DNA of 47,376 bases from an uncultured Alphaproteobacteria bacterium (GTDB taxonomy: Bacteria > Pseudomonadota > Alphaproteobacteria > RF32 > CAG-239). How positions within the stretch are numbered: the first letter of the stretch is position 1; every line of letters begins with the position of its first letter. This document shows positions 8,388 through 17,079 of this stretch, one piece after another. The notes below the pieces were generated by a model. That model did not search any database. It had not been told where the DNA came from and saw only the letters and a list, made by a program, of their open reading frames with translations. The stretch spans positions 1-47,376 of the forward strand of contig CALYBB010000028.1 in assembly GCA_944393715.1 (NCBI GenBank). The letters are read 5' to 3'. A program made the position numbers and the translations under genes.

Positions 8388-9590
8388 TTAAGCTGCCTCC
8401 TCTAACGCTACGGCTAATTTATCAACAGATTCCTCCATCGTATCAGCCCAGATAACCGGCAGGCGTGAATTTTCCAAAATTTCCTTGGCGCGATCCCTGT
8501 TTGTCCCTTCAAAACGTACAACCATCGGCACATTTAGTCCAACTTCTGATGCCGCTGAAACAATGCCGTCGGCAATTAAATCACAACGCAAAAAACCACC
8601 GAGAATATTTAATAAAATTCCTTCAACTCTCGGATTGGTCATAATGATTTTGATGCCGGAAGCAATTTTGTCTTTATCAACGCCGCCTTTGACGTTAATA
8701 AAACACGCGGCATCAATATTTTTGTCTCGCAGCAAATCCATCGCTGCCAGCGCCAAACCATCGCCGTTGACAATGCAGCCAACTGCTCCGTCAAATTCGC
8801 TGTAAGTAAATTTGTAGCGGCTTGCCTGCAACTCGCGTTCGGAAACTTCGCAATCGTCTTTGAGTTGCCGAATATCGGCATGACGGAACAACGCATTGTC
8901 ATCAAACGATATTTTGGCATCAAGCGCGACCAATTCGCCATTTTTAAGAACGCCGACCGGATTAATCTCAATCATTGATGCGTCCTTCTCCAAAAAGGCT
9001 CTGTGTAGTGCATTTATTAAACATTCAAGATGTTTGGCAGACCTTGGCGGAAGTTTCAAAAAATCCATAACTTCTCTTACTTGTTCCGGTCGTGCACTGC
9101 CAGCAAGATCCAGTCTGACTTTTAAAATTTTATTTGGTCTGTTGAGAGCCGTTTTAAGGACGTCCTCATCTTTGGTTACGGCCGCCAGCAACGTTAATTC
9201 GGCCGTAACACGGCTGACGGCTAAGGCCATATAAAAACTTTTTTCGACCCGATTGAACGCTTCGATATAAATACGGCTAACTTTTTTGCCTGACGGCCCC
9301 GTCTGTATTGTTACCAGTGTTTTGCCCAACATTTGTGCTGCATTTTCATAAATATGGCGGCGATATTTGATAACCCTAATTCCGCCTTCAGACCCTGCTT
9401 CTTTTTCTAAAAAATAGCCTTTGCTGCGCGCCCCAGACTGAATTTGGGCCTTCAGAACCCACGGGCCATGAGCAGACACGATTTCCGCAGCGGCTTTGGC
9501 TTCGGCCGGCGTATAAGCTATCACGCCTTTGGGAATTTTAACCCCGTAGCTGCTCAAAATTTGCTTGGCCTGATATTCATGTATGTTCAT
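8388..9590 (-). CDS. Succinyl-CoA synthetase beta-like subunit, divergent active site
   Basis: 400 residues with the ATP-grasp architecture of SucC: NIHEYQAKQIL start, LGKTLVTIQTGPSGKKV, ASMIEINPV, ALDAKISFDDNALFRH, RCDLIADGI, NVPMVVRFEGTN. Sites that are nearly invariant in the family are altered: the HAGGRGK loop reads QSGARSK, the STEGG segment reads VTKDED, NGAGLAM reads NGDGLAL, FLDVGGGA reads FINVKGGV, and NIFGGI reads NILGGF. It pairs with the downstream alpha-like subunit, which has lost its catalytic histidine. The two have drifted together, suggesting a maintained complex with a changed or lost reaction rather than random decay. Confidence 0.88.
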   Translation of the reverse strand: MNIHEYQAKQILSSYGVKIPKGVIAYTPAEAKAAAEIVSAHGPWVLKAQIQSGARSKGYFLEKEAGSEGGIRVIKYRRHIYENAAQMLGKTLVTIQTGPSGKKVSRIYIEAFNRVEKSFYMALAVSRVTAELTLLAAVTKDEDVLKTALNRPNKILKVRLDLAGSARPEQVREVMDFLKLPPRSAKHLECLINALHRAFLEKDASMIEINPVGVLKNGELVALDAKISFDDNALFRHADIRQLKDDCEVSERELQASRYKFTYSEFDGAVGCIVNGDGLALAAMDLLRDKNIDAACFINVKGGVDKDKIASGIKIIMTNPRVEGILLNILGGFLRCDLIADGIVSAASEVGLNVPMVVRFEGTNRDRAKEILENSRLPVIWADTMEESVDKLAVALEEAA

Positions 9591-9604
9591 CCGTTTTTAA
9601 CCTC

Positions 9605-10006
9605 TCACAGGATATCGGCATAGTGCCTTATTTTTTCAATCATTGCCTCCAGACCGTTGCGCCGCGACGGCGATAAGTGTTCCCTCAGACCCAAACGCGC
9701 AAAGATATCATCTATTTTAATTTCTTTAATTTGTTTGGCCGAAACATTATTATATACCATCAAAACAATAGCTATCAATCCCTTAACGATCATTGCATCG
9801 CTGTCGCCTGAAAAAGACAGTGTTCCATCTTCTTGTTTTGACGGAACCAGCCAAACCTGCGACTGACAACCGCGCACTTTCCATTCGTCGGTTTTAAATT
9901 TCTCTTCCAAAAGCGGTAGTTTTTCGCCTAACTCTATAATGTAACGGTATTTATCTTCCCAAGAATCCAAAAATTCAAAATTTTCTATCAGCTCGTCTAT
10001 ACTCAT
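9605..10006 (-). CDS. sufE: SufE sulfur-acceptor protein
   Basis: Accepts persulfide sulfur from the cysteine desulfurase SufS and passes it to the SufBCD scaffold. The active cysteine is in VRGCQSQVWLV; SWEDKYRYIIELG, DSDAMIVKGLIAIV and LSPSRRNGLEAM are the other family blocks. A GAGG eight bases ahead supports the ATG at 10006 (133 residues, close to the usual 138); ATG codons at 10030 and 10087 would add non-conserved residues. It is separated from the main suf operon by 1.5 kb holding an acetyltransferase and a peptidase, and leads the sucC-sucD-comF run 14 bases downstream. Confidence 0.94.
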   Translation of the reverse strand: MSIDELIENFEFLDSWEDKYRYIIELGEKLPLLEEKFKTDEWKVRGCQSQVWLVPSKQEDGTLSFSGDSDAMIVKGLIAIVLMVYNNVSAKQIKEIKIDDIFARLGLREHLSPSRRNGLEAMIEKIRHYADIL

Positions 10007-10175
10007 GTCTGCGACCTCAGAAATATCCATTTTTTTCTTTGTAACATCTAAAAGAAAACAAGGCAACAGAAAACGGCAGATATGCAATTTGACATTTTAA
10101 ACAGCGCCCATCTTGACAAATTTTTTCCAAAATGGTAGTCGTTAGGCATTGTTATCTGAATTAAAGGCAGAACGG

Positions 10176-10898
10176 ATGTTGGAAGTAAAAAAATTCAGCG
10201 GCACCGTCAAAGAAATTTTGCCGTTGGCCGATATTTATATGCGCTCTTACAATGAGCTTTCGCAAAATTATAAAACAGCGGCGGAGATGGCTTTGTATAC
10301 CAGAGGGCATTTTATTAAAAAGCTTAAAACTTGGGCTGTTAACCAGCAACAGGGCAAAGAACCTTTTATTTTTGTTTTGTATCATGACGGCAGCCCCTGT
10401 GGTATTATGAGACTTAGTGAGATTTCGGCTGACTATCGAAAGATCAGTTTGCAGATGACGGCCATTGAAAAAGAGCATGGCTTTTTGGACGGCTGGACGA
10501 TTGACCGGCAGCGCAAGATCCGGTACATTGATGATCCCGAATATGACAGCAAAACTCTTATCCTAAATCAGATATATTTGGCTCCGGAAGCCCAAAAAAG
10601 AGGGTTTGGAACGGCTTTTATTAAACAGGTTATTCCTTTGCTACAGCAAAAAGGATATGACCAGTTTATTGTTGAGTATAATGATCATAATTTGAATGGC
10701 AAAAAATTTCATGAAAATGTTTTATGCGCCAAAAAAATTGCCACAACAACGGATTTTGACCATATTGTATCCACCAATAACTGCAAACAGCTATGTATCA
10801 GTCCGGTAACTATCGGGATTAGTCGTTTTTCGACTGTTTTGGAAAATATCAAAGCGAAAGAAAAATTTTTTCAAAACAGGGAGCATCCGGAGCGATGA
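10176..10898 (+). CDS. GNAT family N-acetyltransferase
   Basis: About 240 residues. The acetyl-CoA binding region is visible at LNQIYLAPEAQKRGFGTAFI (motif A, Q-x-x-G-x-G/A), followed by LQQKGYDQFIVEYNDHNLNGKKF as the beta-5/alpha-4 part. The N-terminal half (YMRSYNELSQNYKTAAEMALY) is not a standard GNAT segment, and residues after about 190 form an extra tail. Substrate is unknown. AAAGG at 10163-10167 selects the ATG at 10176 rather than the TTG at 10149. The stop overlaps the next start (ATGA), so it is coupled to the M14 peptidase, hinting at a shared peptide or amino acid substrate. Confidence 0.75.
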   Translation: MLEVKKFSGTVKEILPLADIYMRSYNELSQNYKTAAEMALYTRGHFIKKLKTWAVNQQQGKEPFIFVLYHDGSPCGIMRLSEISADYRKISLQMTAIEKEHGFLDGWTIDRQRKIRYIDDPEYDSKTLILNQIYLAPEAQKRGFGTAFIKQVIPLLQQKGYDQFIVEYNDHNLNGKKFHENVLCAKKIATTTDFDHIVSTNNCKQLCISPVTIGISRFSTVLENIKAKEKFFQNREHPER

Positions 10899-11575
10899 TT
10901 AAAAATGCCGACCGAGCGGCAGATGATTTTGGCAATTTTATTGAGTTGCTAAAAATTGAAAATTCTTCTCAAAACAGTGAAAACCTTTTGCTTATCGGCG
11001 GTTTTCACGGCGACGAGCCAGAGGGCGAATTTATTCTCTGTAAAATGATTGATGAGCTTAAGGATGCGGTTTTTAATAGTCCTTACAATATTTATATAAT
11101 TCCTTGCTTGAATCCCAGCGGCAAATTGAAAAAGACTCGCGCTAACGGTAACGGTATTGATCTTAACCGCAATTATCCCACCGCCAATTTTTCTGCTATC
11201 AGCATCAACCCGCATACCGGAAATTTGAGCGCCGGAACACCTGCTTCGGAAAAGGAAACACTGGCGCTTATTCAGTGGGTTGAAAGGATTAGGCCACAGC
11301 GCATTTTGTCCATTCATTCCGATTTGCATGTTATTGATTATGACGGGCCGGCACGTGAGTTGGCTCTGCAAATGGCTCAAGACAGCGGTTATCCGCTGGT
11401 AGAGAATATCGGTTATCCGACGACGGGGTCTTTTGGCACTTGGGCCGGAATCGAGAGATGCATTCCTTTAATTACGCTTGAAACGCGGAAAGCCGAAAGA
11501 CAGGAAGATTTTGAAAAAATTTATCAGGAATTGCGGAAAGCTGTTTTTAATTTTTGTTGTCTTACTTTGAAATAG
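10895..11575 (+). CDS. M14 zinc carboxypeptidase, MpaA-like
   Basis: 226-residue cytoplasmic member of the M14 family, closest in layout to MpaA, which removes diaminopimelate from murein tripeptide during cell-wall recycling. Zinc ligands are His and Glu in GGFHGDEPEG and a His in ILSIHSDLH; the substrate-binding NPSGKLKKTRANGNGIDLN and NRNYP follow the family pattern; the catalytic glutamate is in ITLETRK. There is no signal peptide. It overlaps the preceding acetyltransferase by four bases and ends three bases before the convergent sufT. Confidence 0.88.
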   Translation: MIKNADRAADDFGNFIELLKIENSSQNSENLLLIGGFHGDEPEGEFILCKMIDELKDAVFNSPYNIYIIPCLNPSGKLKKTRANGNGIDLNRNYPTANFSAISINPHTGNLSAGTPASEKETLALIQWVERIRPQRILSIHSDLHVIDYDGPARELALQMAQDSGYPLVENIGYPTTGSFGTWAGIERCIPLITLETRKAERQEDFEKIYQELRKAVFNFCCLTLK

Positions 11576-11577
11576 AC

Positions 11578-11967
11578 CTAGAACAGCTCAAACATCTCTT
11601 TGGCTTCGTCGCTCAGCATATCCAAACTCCACGCCGGCTCCCAGACAATTTTGACCTCAACTTCGCCGACACCTTCAACTGAAGCTACCGCCGCAGCTGC
11701 TTGCTCGGGTAATTCTCCGGCTACGGGACACATTGGTGAAGTTACCGTCATTTCAATATAAACATCACCGTTGTTGCGTTGTTCCAGCTTGTAGACCAAT
11801 CCCATATCCCATATGTTGACCATAATCTCGGGATCCGAAACCATTTTTAAGGCCGCGATTAATTCATCGCGCGAGGCTTTTTTATGCCCCTCCGGCAGCG
11901 GCGAACCGGCTTTGGCAACATAATCTTTCTTATAAGCTTCAAGGTTAAAATCCGTTTGCTCTTCCAT
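11578..11967 (-). CDS. sufT: SufT, MIP18/DUF59 iron-sulfur maturation factor
   Basis: 129 residues of the MIP18/DUF59 family, which helps mature Fe-S proteins downstream of SUF assembly. ALKMVSDPEIMVNIWDMGLVY and VTSPMCPVAGELP with the conserved cysteine are the signatures; EVKIVWEPAWSLDMLSDEA closes the domain. AAGGA seven bases ahead supports the ATG at 11967; the frame is open to 12021 inside sufS. Last gene of the suf operon. Confidence 0.93.
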   Translation of the reverse strand: MEEQTDFNLEAYKKDYVAKAGSPLPEGHKKASRDELIAALKMVSDPEIMVNIWDMGLVYKLEQRNNGDVYIEMTVTSPMCPVAGELPEQAAAAVASVEGVGEVEVKIVWEPAWSLDMLSDEAKEMFELF

Positions 11968-11984
11968 TGTTTGTTTCCTTGATT

Positions 11985-13199
11985 TCAGAAAAAGGTTTTG
12001 GCCTTGTTCAACGCTTTGCACAAAACATCCATATCCGTTTTTGTATTGTACAATCCCAACGAGGCACGAACTACTGATTCATATCCCATGCGGCGCACCA
12101 GCGGCGCAGCACAATGATGACCTACCCGAACCGCAATTCCTTCTTTATCCAAAATAAAAGCTAAATCCTGCGGGTGAATACCATCGATAACAAACGAAAA
12201 AATGCCGCCTTTGCTTTCGGACGTTCCAATCATGTGCAAGCCGCCGATTTTGGAAAGTTCCGCCATTGCATGAGATGTCAATTCGTCTTCATGCGCTTTA
12301 ATATCATCAAGCCCTAGGGACATCATGTATTTTAAGGCCTCGGCCAAACCAATGGCCTGAACAATCGCCGGTGTTCCCGCCTCAAAACGCGCAGGCGGTA
12401 CGTCAAAAGTTGTGGTCTGATAGGTAACAACATCAACCATGTCACCGCCACACTGATACGGCGGCATCGAATCCAAAATATCATATTTGCCGTATAAAAC
12501 GCCGATGCCGGTCGGACCGTAAGTTTTATGTCCGGAAAAGGCCAAAAAATCGCAGTCTAGATCTCTGACGTCAATCTTTTGGTGCACCGCCAGCTGACAG
12601 GCATCGACCAAGACTTTAGCGCCGACACGATGCGCCGCGGTTACAATCTCCTTAAGCGGTAAAATTGTTCCCAAAACGTTTGACATACCGGTTATGGCTA
12701 CTAATTTGGTCTTGCCGTTTAATTTTTGACAAAAATCATCCCAATCGAATGCGCCGTCATCTTTAACCCGACAAATCTTGAGTTCAAAACCGATTTCATC
12801 GCGCAAAACCTGCCACGGCACCAGATTGGCATGATGCTCGGCTTCAGAAATCAGCACTTCGTCGATTTTGGTTAAAAATTTGCGACCCCAAGAAGCTGCC
12901 ACCAGATTGATTGATTCGGTCGCGTTGCGGGTAAAGACGATTTCGGAAGATGAAGCGGCGTTCAAAAAATGCCGTACTGTTTCTCTGGCTTCCTCATAAG
13001 CCGAGGTTATTTCCTCAGACAACAAATAGGATCCTCGGTGAACATTGGCATATTCCGTACTGTAAATTTGCGCCATTTTATTAATAACGCAACGCGGTTT
13101 TTGCGCTGAAGCTCCGGAATCCAAAAAAGTGTTGGCTTTGCCATTAATTTTTATGTCAAAAATCGGAAAATCTTTTCTTACTTGCTCAATATCGTACAT
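11985..13199 (-). CDS. sufS: Cysteine desulfurase SufS
   Basis: Pyridoxal phosphate enzyme that takes sulfur from cysteine as a persulfide for Fe-S cluster assembly, with SufE as acceptor. The PLP lysine is in SGHKTYGPTGIG, the catalytic cysteine in VGHHCAAPLVRR (group II desulfurase form), and FLDSGASAQKP, YANVHRG, FTRNATESINLVA and EAEHHANLVPW are family blocks. 404 residues is the normal length. It lies 17 bases downstream of sufD and 17 bases upstream of sufT. Confidence 0.97.
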   Translation of the reverse strand: MYDIEQVRKDFPIFDIKINGKANTFLDSGASAQKPRCVINKMAQIYSTEYANVHRGSYLLSEEITSAYEEARETVRHFLNAASSSEIVFTRNATESINLVAASWGRKFLTKIDEVLISEAEHHANLVPWQVLRDEIGFELKICRVKDDGAFDWDDFCQKLNGKTKLVAITGMSNVLGTILPLKEIVTAAHRVGAKVLVDACQLAVHQKIDVRDLDCDFLAFSGHKTYGPTGIGVLYGKYDILDSMPPYQCGGDMVDVVTYQTTTFDVPPARFEAGTPAIVQAIGLAEALKYMMSLGLDDIKAHEDELTSHAMAELSKIGGLHMIGTSESKGGIFSFVIDGIHPQDLAFILDKEGIAVRVGHHCAAPLVRRMGYESVVRASLGLYNTKTDMDVLCKALNKAKTFF

Positions 13200-13216
13200 T
13201 TTATTGCCCTCTTACA

Positions 13217-14482
13217 TTATGCCGGCAAGTTGCTGCCAAGCGATAATTTAATCCAAGAGCGGATGTTTTCATTATCTACTTTAGCCATAACATCGTTCAG
13301 ATAGGCATTAATCAACATTTGTTCAGCTTCGATTTTGGGAATACCGCGGGAACGCAGATAAAAAAGCTGTTCGGCATCCAGCCGGCCGCAGGCGGCACCG
13401 TGCGAACACTTGACATCATCAGCAAAAATTTCTAATTCCGGTTTGACATCTATTTCGGCCTCATCACTCAAAAGCATGGCTTTATGCAGCTGATAACCTT
13501 CGGTTTTAACCGCATCGGGAGCAATATGGATTTTTCCTTGAAAAACGCCTTTTGCTTGTCCGCCGACGACACCTTTGATCAGTTGCGACGAGGTGGTTCC
13601 GGACTTAAGGTGCTCTATATCTGTGGTGGTATCAATCGTTGCCCAGCCGTTCATTTTGTAGGCGGCATCAACTTCTGCCGCGGCATTTTCCTCCGCCAAA
13701 CAAACTTGTGTTTCGTTGCGTGCCAAATCAGCGCCTTTTTGCAAACAAAAACTTTTGTATAAGCCGCCGGCTGCTACTTTAACGGTGTTCAAGGCCAGAT
13801 GGCCGGCCTTAAAGGCTTCGTCCTGAAATTTATAATGACGCAAAGAGGCGCCCGCCGCTACCGTGATTTCATTGACGATATTGACCAAATACGATGATTT
13901 TGGCGCACCGGTATAGCCGTAGTATTCGACCACCTCGGCCGTGGCGTTTTCGTCAATTTCTACAATATGATGCAAATTGTATAACTCTGCACGATCCACC
14001 ACGGTAACATGACTTATCAAGGCCAGTGGCTTTTCGAGCCTAGTACCTGCTTTGATATGGATATAGGCTCCCTCATTAAGGCAGGCTGCATTAAGTGCGG
14101 CAAACGGATACTTCGTCATATCCGCTAATGCACCAAGCTTATTTTTTACACCCGGACGAAACATCAGAGCCTCAATCAGCGGCAAGATTTCAACGCCAGA
14201 CGGCAAATCGTCGTCGCAGGACAAAAAAACGCCATTTTCAAAATAAAGTTTATGCGCAGCAAAGGGCAGATTGACCGCCGGCACAGTGAACTTGTTATTT
14301 CCGCGCGGATCAAAAACAAAATCGGTGCTTAAAAAACGATTAGGCTTGGTGTATTTCCAAGCTTCAGTCTTGGCTGTCGGGATACCCTGACGCGCAAACT
14401 CCCGCCGGCCAGCCGCACGGTACTCTTTAAGCCATGGCAGCTCGTCGCCCACCAATTTTATATCCGACAACAGTGTGTTCAT
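13217..14482 (-). CDS. sufD: SufD scaffold subunit
   Basis: Partner of SufB and SufC in the SufBC2D scaffold where Fe-S clusters are built. 421 residues with the N-terminal helix region (AGRREFARQGIPTAKTEAWKY) and the C-terminal beta-helix blocks: KGVVGGQAKGVFQGKI, AVKTEGYQLHKAMLLSDEA, CSHGAACGRLDAEQLFYLRSRGI. Start overlaps the sufC stop by four bases, indicating translational coupling. Confidence 0.96.
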   Translation of the reverse strand: MNTLLSDIKLVGDELPWLKEYRAAGRREFARQGIPTAKTEAWKYTKPNRFLSTDFVFDPRGNNKFTVPAVNLPFAAHKLYFENGVFLSCDDDLPSGVEILPLIEALMFRPGVKNKLGALADMTKYPFAALNAACLNEGAYIHIKAGTRLEKPLALISHVTVVDRAELYNLHHIVEIDENATAEVVEYYGYTGAPKSSYLVNIVNEITVAAGASLRHYKFQDEAFKAGHLALNTVKVAAGGLYKSFCLQKGADLARNETQVCLAEENAAAEVDAAYKMNGWATIDTTTDIEHLKSGTTSSQLIKGVVGGQAKGVFQGKIHIAPDAVKTEGYQLHKAMLLSDEAEIDVKPELEIFADDVKCSHGAACGRLDAEQLFYLRSRGIPKIEAEQMLINAYLNDVMAKVDNENIRSWIKLSLGSNLPA

Positions 14483-15240
14483 CGATTTTCTTTCATAAAT
14501 CCGGCATAGCCCGTCTGCTCCAACTCGGCCGCCAATTCCCGACCGCCGGTCTTAATAATGCGGCCATCGGCATAAATATGAACAAAATCCGGTACAACAT
14601 GTTCCAGCAAACGCTGAAAATGGGTAATAATCAGCATAGAACGTTTGCCGTCGCGCAAAGCATTTACTCCGTCGGCAACAATTTTGAGCGCATCAATATC
14701 CAAGCCGGAATCGGCCTCATCAAGAATGGCAAAATCCGGCTTCAGAACGGCCATTTGCAAAGCCTCAAGACGCTTTTTCTCACCACCGGAAAAACCGACA
14801 TTGACCGCGCGTTTAATCATCTCGGCATCAAGGTTGAATTTTTTGCCTTCTTCACGCACCATTTTGATGAACTCCATGGTATCAAGCTCCGGCTCGCCGC
14901 GGTATTTGCGAATAGCGTTGACTGAATGCTTCAGGAACGCGGTTATCGGCACGCCAGGGATTTCGACCGGCGACTGCATGGCCAGAAAAATACCTTCACA
15001 GGCACGCTCTTCCGGCGATAATTTAAGTAAATCTTTACCTTTGAACCATATCCGGCCAGAGGTAACATGATACCCTTGCTTGCCGCACAAAATATTTGAC
15101 AACGTCGATTTTCCGGCGCCGTTTGGCCCCATCAGAGCATGAACCTCTCCGGAATTAATCGTCAAATTGAAATCTTTGATAATTTCTTTGCCGTCTACAC
15201 CGGCGGACAAATCTTCAATTTCAAGCAGCGGTATGGTCAT
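14479..15240 (-). CDS. sufC: SufC ATPase
   Basis: ABC-type ATPase of the SufBC2D complex. Walker A GPNGAGKST, the SufC-type signature FSGGEKKRLE, Walker B FAILDEADSGLD, and the switch histidine in ITHFQR are present. MTIPLLEIEDLSAGVDGKEI is the normal N-terminus, so the ATG at 15240 is preferred over the open frame back to 15273. This start lies 20 bases inside the preceding MazG-like gene, so the two are likely translated together. Confidence 0.96.
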   Translation of the reverse strand: MTIPLLEIEDLSAGVDGKEIIKDFNLTINSGEVHALMGPNGAGKSTLSNILCGKQGYHVTSGRIWFKGKDLLKLSPEERACEGIFLAMQSPVEIPGVPITAFLKHSVNAIRKYRGEPELDTMEFIKMVREEGKKFNLDAEMIKRAVNVGFSGGEKKRLEALQMAVLKPDFAILDEADSGLDIDALKIVADGVNALRDGKRSMLIITHFQRLLEHVVPDFVHIYADGRIIKTGGRELAAELEQTGYAGFMKENR

Positions 15241-15511
15241 GCGTTTTTTCCCAATCATCCAGCCGGCGTTCAATCTTCAGTAGTTTGCCGGCCTTATATT
15301 CTTCAACCTGATCTTTAATGCCGTAGCAGCATTTGAGCTGTTCCAGCATGATTTCAACATCGGCGGTTTCTTCAATCAACTCATCAATGTTATTTTTTTT
15401 GCGATTGACGTTTTTCAAAATTTCTTTGGTCAGCTCGCTCATTTCTTCAATAACCTGAAGCATCTGCGGCTCTTTTCCCCAAGTTTTCACAGCTCTTTCA
15501 TAAATTGTCAT
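15221..15511 (-). CDS. MazG-like nucleotide pyrophosphohydrolase
   Basis: A 96-residue all-alpha NTP pyrophosphatase-type protein. The metal-binding pattern of the MazG superfamily is visible: EE-x-x-E in VIEEMSELTKEIL and E-x-x-D in LIEETADVEIML. Enzymes of this superfamily hydrolyse nucleoside triphosphates to monophosphates and pyrophosphate; small single-domain versions are common in phages and Firmicutes. Its position between sufB (three bases) and sufC (20-base overlap) inside the suf operon is unusual and suggests co-expression with Fe-S assembly. Substrate cannot be told from sequence. Confidence 0.82.
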   Translation of the reverse strand: MTIYERAVKTWGKEPQMLQVIEEMSELTKEILKNVNRKKNNIDELIEETADVEIMLEQLKCCYGIKDQVEEYKAGKLLKIERRLDDWEKTHDHTAA

Positions 15512-15513
15512 CC

Positions 15514-16965
15514 TTACCCGACACTCCCTTCCAGTGAAATGTTAATCAATTTGGCTGCCTCAATGGCAAATTCCATCGGCAGATGCTGCATGACCTCTTT
15601 GCAGAAACCGTTGACAATTAAACTGACAGCTTCCTCCTCGCCGATACCGCGCTGGCGGCAATAGAACAATTGTTCGTCCGATATTTTTGAGGTCGTCGCC
15701 TCATGCTCAAGCTGCGCGGTTTTGTTACGGTTTTCAATATATGGTACGGTATGCGAACCGCAGGTTGTACCAATCAGCAGACTGTCGCATTGGGTATAAT
15801 TGCGCGCATTGTCGGCGCCCGGCGTTACTTTAACCAGACCACGGTAAGTCTGATTAGAAAAGCCGGCGGATATACCTTTGGAAATGATTTTTGAAGTGGT
15901 ATTTTTGCCAATATGAATCATTTTGGTGCCGGTATCGGCCTGCTGGCGGTTGTTGGTGATCGCCACAGAGTAGAACTCGCCGCTTGAATTGTCGCCTTGC
16001 AACACGCAGGACGGGTACTTCCACGTTATCGCCGAACCGGTCTCAACTTGTGTCCACGAGACTTTGGCATTTTCGCCGCGGCAGGCAGCCCGTTTGGTCA
16101 CAAAATTATAAACACCTCCTTTGCCGTCTTTATCTCCGGGGTACCAGTTCTGCACGGTAGAGTATTTAACCTCGGCATTGTTTAAGACCACAATCTCGAC
16201 AATTGCGGCATGGAGCTGATTTTCATCACGCTGCGGTGCGGTACAGCCCTCCAAATAAGACACATAGCTGTCATCATCGGCAATAATCAGCGTGCGCTCA
16301 AATTGGCCGGTGTTTTTGGCATTAATGCGAAAATAGGTTGACAGCTCCATCGGACATTTGACACCTCTGGGAATATAAACAAAAGAGCCGTCGGTAAACA
16401 CCGCCGAATTGAGGCAGGCAAAAAAGTTATCGGTATAAGGCACCACCGAGCCTAAATATTTTTGCACCAGATCAGGGTGCTCGCGAACGGCTTCGGATAT
16501 TGAGCAAAAAATAACGCCTTTTTCGGCCAGTTTGGCACGATAGGTTGTGGCAACCGACACGCTGTCAAAAACGGCATCAACCGCGACCACACCGGCCAAG
16601 ACTTCTTGTTCTTTCAGCGGAATTCCCAACTTATCGTATGTCTCAAGCAAGGTCTTATCAACCTCGCTCAAGCTTTTTGGCGCAACTTTTTGCTTGGGTG
16701 CCGAGTAATAGGAAAGGCTCTGATAATCGATTTTATCGTACTTGAGTTTGGCCCAAGAAGGCTCTTTCATTCCGCACCAAAACTCAAATGCTTTCAGGCG
16801 CCACTCCAAAAGCCAGTCAGGTTCTCCTTTTTTGTGGGAGATCAGCCTGATGACGTCGGCATTAAGGCCGGCCGAAACCGTATCGGCTTCAATATCCGTT
16901 ACAAAGCCGTATTTATACTTGTCGCCGGACTCGTCGGCGATTGCTATGTTATTCTTTTCTTCCAT
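15514..16965 (-). CDS. sufB: SufB scaffold subunit
   Basis: Core scaffold subunit of the SUF Fe-S machinery. Blocks: [74 protein letters not shown], the LEGCTAP cysteine region, and C-terminal [14 protein letters not shown] and [19 protein letters not shown]. The frame is open to a TTG at 17004, but the ATG at 16965 (483 residues) matches family length; no strong ribosome binding site is visible for either. First gene of the suf operon. No sufA and no iscR/sufR-type regulator gene lies next to it. Confidence 0.95.
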   Translation of the reverse strand: MEEKNNIAIADESGDKYKYGFVTDIEADTVSAGLNADVIRLISHKKGEPDWLLEWRLKAFEFWCGMKEPSWAKLKYDKIDYQSLSYYSAPKQKVAPKSLSEVDKTLLETYDKLGIPLKEQEVLAGVVAVDAVFDSVSVATTYRAKLAEKGVIFCSISEAVREHPDLVQKYLGSVVPYTDNFFACLNSAVFTDGSFVYIPRGVKCPMELSTYFRINAKNTGQFERTLIIADDDSYVSYLEGCTAPQRDENQLHAAIVEIVVLNNAEVKYSTVQNWYPGDKDGKGGVYNFVTKRAACRGENAKVSWTQVETGSAITWKYPSCVLQGDNSSGEFYSVAITNNRQQADTGTKMIHIGKNTTSKIISKGISAGFSNQTYRGLVKVTPGADNARNYTQCDSLLIGTTCGSHTVPYIENRNKTAQLEHEATTSKISDEQLFYCRQRGIGEEEAVSLIVNGFCKEVMQHLPMEFAIEAAKLINISLEGSVG

Positions 16966-17079
16966 CGCAAGAAAGAAATTAGTGTTTTTTTTATTTAAAA
17001 TCAACCACTATTTAACCTTATTTTAGCTTTTGTGCATCTAGGATTATCCTTGGGATTTTTCGGCAAAAGGAGAGTAAAA

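Noticed and set aside
9605-10087. sufE starting at 10087 or 10030
   Set aside because: The extra N-terminal residues are not conserved, and the GAGG ahead of 10006 gives the usual family length; 10030 remains possible.
16965-17079. An IscR or SufR regulator gene next to sufB
   Set aside because: The 115-base gap holds no frame, and the divergent gene is a PAS/GGDEF-like membrane protein.
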